Origin: CAZXDS01 sp964639525
Lineage (GTDB): Bacteria; Bacteroidota; Ignavibacteria; Ignavibacteriales; Melioribacteraceae
Reading direction: 5' to 3'
NCBI GenBank assembly: GCA_964639525.1
Contig: CAZXDS010000070.1
Span: 1-15,345, forward strand
DNA: 15,345 nucleotides
How positions within the stretch are numbered: the first letter of the stretch is position 1; each line of letters begins with the position of its first letter. The notes under the pieces were generated by a model. It did not search any database. It was not told the DNA's origin and saw only the letters and a program-made list of their open reading frames with translations. Position numbers and translations under genes: made by a program. Of the stretch, positions 13,527-15,345 are shown one piece after another.

Positions 13527-15345
13527 ATGCTAAGCAATAATTTTTCTTTTTTGCCTCAATTTGATGCAATGGATTGTGGTCCCGCTTGCCTTAGTATGAT
13601 TGCCAAATATTACGGTAAGCAATATTCATTACAATATTTACGAGAAAAATGTTCAATAACTAACGGAGGTGTTAGTTTATTAGGTATTAGTGATGCGGCT
13701 GAATCAATCAATTTTAGAACAATCTCAGTCAAAATAAATTTTGAACAATTAAGAAAAGAAGCAGTTTTACCAGCCATTCTTCATTGGAATCAAAACCACT
13801 TTATAGTAATATACAAGATTTCAAACACAAAAGTTTATGTAGCTGATCCTGCAGTTGGCAAGATAAAATATAACAAAGAAGAATTCTTAAAAGGATGGTA
13901 TAGCAAAGGAGATAATGAAGGTATTTGTCTTCTTTTAGAACCCACTTCAAAATTTTTTCAAATAAAAGAAGAGCATAAATCGAAAGCTAATTTTAAGTCT
14001 TTGCTTTATTTTACAAAACAGTATAAATTTTTTTTCTTCCAATTATTTCTAAGTATTCTTTTAGCAAGTATTATTCAGTTAATATTCCCATTTTTAACTC
14101 AGGCAATTGTTGATTATGGTATTACAAATAAATCAATCCAATTTATCTATTTAATTTTATTAGCTCAGATTGTACTAACCATAAGCAGGACATTAGTTGA
14201 ATTTTTTAGAAGTTGGATATTACTTCATATAAGTACAAGATTTAATATTGGGTTTGTAGCGGCATTTTTATTTAAGCTGATGAAACTGCCCATTAGTTTT
14301 TTTGATACGAGGTCAATTGGTGATATTTTACAAAGAATTGCAGATCATAGAAGAATTGAAGCTTTTCTTACATCAACATTCTTAAATGTTTTTTACTCAT
14401 TCCTTAATCTTTTAATTTACGGCATAGTATTACTGGTCTATAGTTCCAAGATATTTATCGTTTTTTTAGTAGGAAGTATTTTATATGTTTTATGGATAAG
14501 TATATTTTTGAGAAAGAGGAAAGAGTTAGACTATAAAAAATTTAGTAAATTAACAGAAAATCAAAATATACTAATACAAATAGTTAAAGGTATTCAAGAA
14601 ATTAAATTAAACAGTTGTGAAAAGCATAAAAGATGGGAATGGGAAGAATTAAATGCTAATCTTTTTAAGGTTAATATTTCAAGTCTTCGTCTTGAGCAAT
14701 ATCAACAAGCCGGCTCAATTTTTATTAATGAGACAAAAAACATACTCATAACATTTTTAGCAGCAAAAGCTGTTATTGAAAATGAATTTACACTGGGTGC
14801 TATGTTGGCAATACAATTTATTCTCGGATATTTGAATAGACCACTTGAACAGATTTTGAGTTTTATTTGGCTTTGGCAAGATGCCAAAATCAGTTTTGAA
14901 AGAATAAATGAAATATATGATACAGAAGATGAAATTGTTAAAAAAGACACATCTAAAAAAGCAGCTATTGAAAATATGGACATAATAACAATAAGTAACC
15001 TATTTTTTAGTTATAATAATTCTGAAAATTATGTACTAAATAATATGAGTTTCACAATTAATAGGGATGAAACTATTGCGATAGTTGGTTCCAGCGGCAG
15101 CGGCAAAACTACATTGATTAAACTTTTACTTGCATTCTACAAACCTACAAGTGGAAAAATTGTGATAGGCAAAAAGAATTTATTAGAATTGAATTACGAT
15201 GATTGGCGAAAAAAATGCGGTGTAGTAATGCAGGATGGTTATATATTTTCCGACACAATCGAAAATAATATTGCAATGTATGATGATAGTAAACAGCGAT
15301 TCAGGAGCAAAAAAAATAATTTCCAAGAAATAGGTCAAAAATGGT
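13527..15345 (+). CDS. C39-peptidase ABC exporter for the GG peptide, 3' end missing
   Basis: The frame is open from ATG 13527 to the window end (606 codons). Residues 1-125 form a C39 peptidase: Gln11 and Cys17 in LPQFDAMDCGPACL, catalytic His91 in HWNQNHFIVI and Asp107 in VADPAVG, all intact. A transmembrane domain (about 160-440) follows. The ABC ATPase domain shows Walker A G521-SSGSGKT with Lys527, and the Q-loop Gln569 in VVMQDGYIFSDTI. The signature motif, Walker B and switch His lie beyond the window. Proteins of this kind (PCAT, as for lactococcin or microcin export) cut precursors after a double glycine and export the core, which matches the KVTGG leader encoded at 9400. ATG 13522 nearby is closed after three codons. 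The last 20 or so residues (after NIAMYDD) fit the family poorly, and end-of-sequence errors are possible. Confidence 0.9.
   Translation, partial: MLSNNFSFLPQFDAMDCGPACLSMIAKYYGKQYSLQYLREKCSITNGGVSLLGISDAAESINFRTISVKINFEQLRKEAVLPAILHWNQNHFIVIYKISNTKVYVADPAVGKIKYNKEEFLKGWYSKGDNEGICLLLEPTSKFFQIKEEHKSKANFKSLLYFTKQYKFFFFQLFLSILLASIIQLIFPFLTQAIVDYGITNKSIQFIYLILLAQIVLTISRTLVEFFRSWILLHISTRFNIGFVAAFLFKLMKLPISFFDTRSIGDILQRIADHRRIEAFLTSTFLNVFYSFLNLLIYGIVLLVYSSKIFIVFLVGSILYVLWISIFLRKRKELDYKKFSKLTENQNILIQIVKGIQEIKLNSCEKHKRWEWEELNANLFKVNISSLRLEQYQQAGSIFINETKNILITFLAAKAVIENEFTLGAMLAIQFILGYLNRPLEQILSFIWLWQDAKISFERINEIYDTEDEIVKKDTSKKAAIENMDIITISNLFFSYNNSENYVLNNMSFTINRDETIAIVGSSGSGKTTLIKLLLAFYKPTSGKIVIGKKNLLELNYDDWRKKCGVVMQDGYIFSDTIENNIAMYDDSKQRFRSKKNNFQEIGQKW

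Noticed and set aside
14702..14983. 93-residue frame on the minus strand
   Set aside because: It lies fully inside the transmembrane part of the C39 exporter on the other strand and is a shadow frame.
1..15345. CRISPR arrays, tRNA or rRNA genes, insertion sequences
   Set aside because: No spaced direct repeats, cloverleaf-like or rRNA-like sequence, and no transposase or recombinase frame were seen.

Overview
The window is AT-rich (roughly a third G+C by eye) and all recognisable genes lie on the + strand. The gene families point to a member of the Bacteroidota or a neighbouring FCB-group phylum such as Ignavibacteriota: an alternative complex III (ACIII) respiratory cluster, and a peptide-modification locus of the type named GG-Bacteroidales. 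The exact lineage cannot be fixed from the sequence alone.

Region 1 (1-7240) is a tightly packed respiratory operon. It holds the end of ActB (iron-sulfur subunit), ActC (NrfD-type quinone-site membrane subunit), an ActD-ActE fusion (DUF3341 plus one c-type heme), ActF (second NrfD-type subunit), a separate monoheme membrane cytochrome c, an SCO1/SenC copper protein, a 67-residue membrane protein, and an eight-helix membrane protein ending in a cytochrome c domain. Together they would oxidise quinol in the membrane and pass electrons through c-type hemes to a terminal oxidase. No oxidase subunit lies in the window.

Region 2 (7241-8901) is a looser joint. It contains an intergenic stretch with a long imperfect inverted repeat, a cation:proton antiporter gene interrupted by an in-frame TAA, and a promoter-like site (TTGACT-16-TATACT) whose spacer is mostly a run of T.

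Region 3 (8902-15345) is a RiPP (ribosomally made, modified peptide) locus. It encodes a MauE-like membrane protein, a 58-residue precursor with a Gly-Gly leader and a core with four cysteines, and a radical SAM/SPASM maturase. These are followed by a partner pseudo-radical-SAM protein that lacks the N-terminal cluster motif, a secreted 6-bladed beta-propeller protein, and a C39-peptidase ABC exporter cut by the window end. The precursor gene has a perfect AGGAGG ribosome site and is separated from the maturase by a perfect 13-bp hairpin, which suggests that much more peptide than enzyme is made. The maturase and pseudo-rSAM would modify the core, and the exporter would cut after GG and secrete it. 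The chemical product of this family is, as far as I know, not established.
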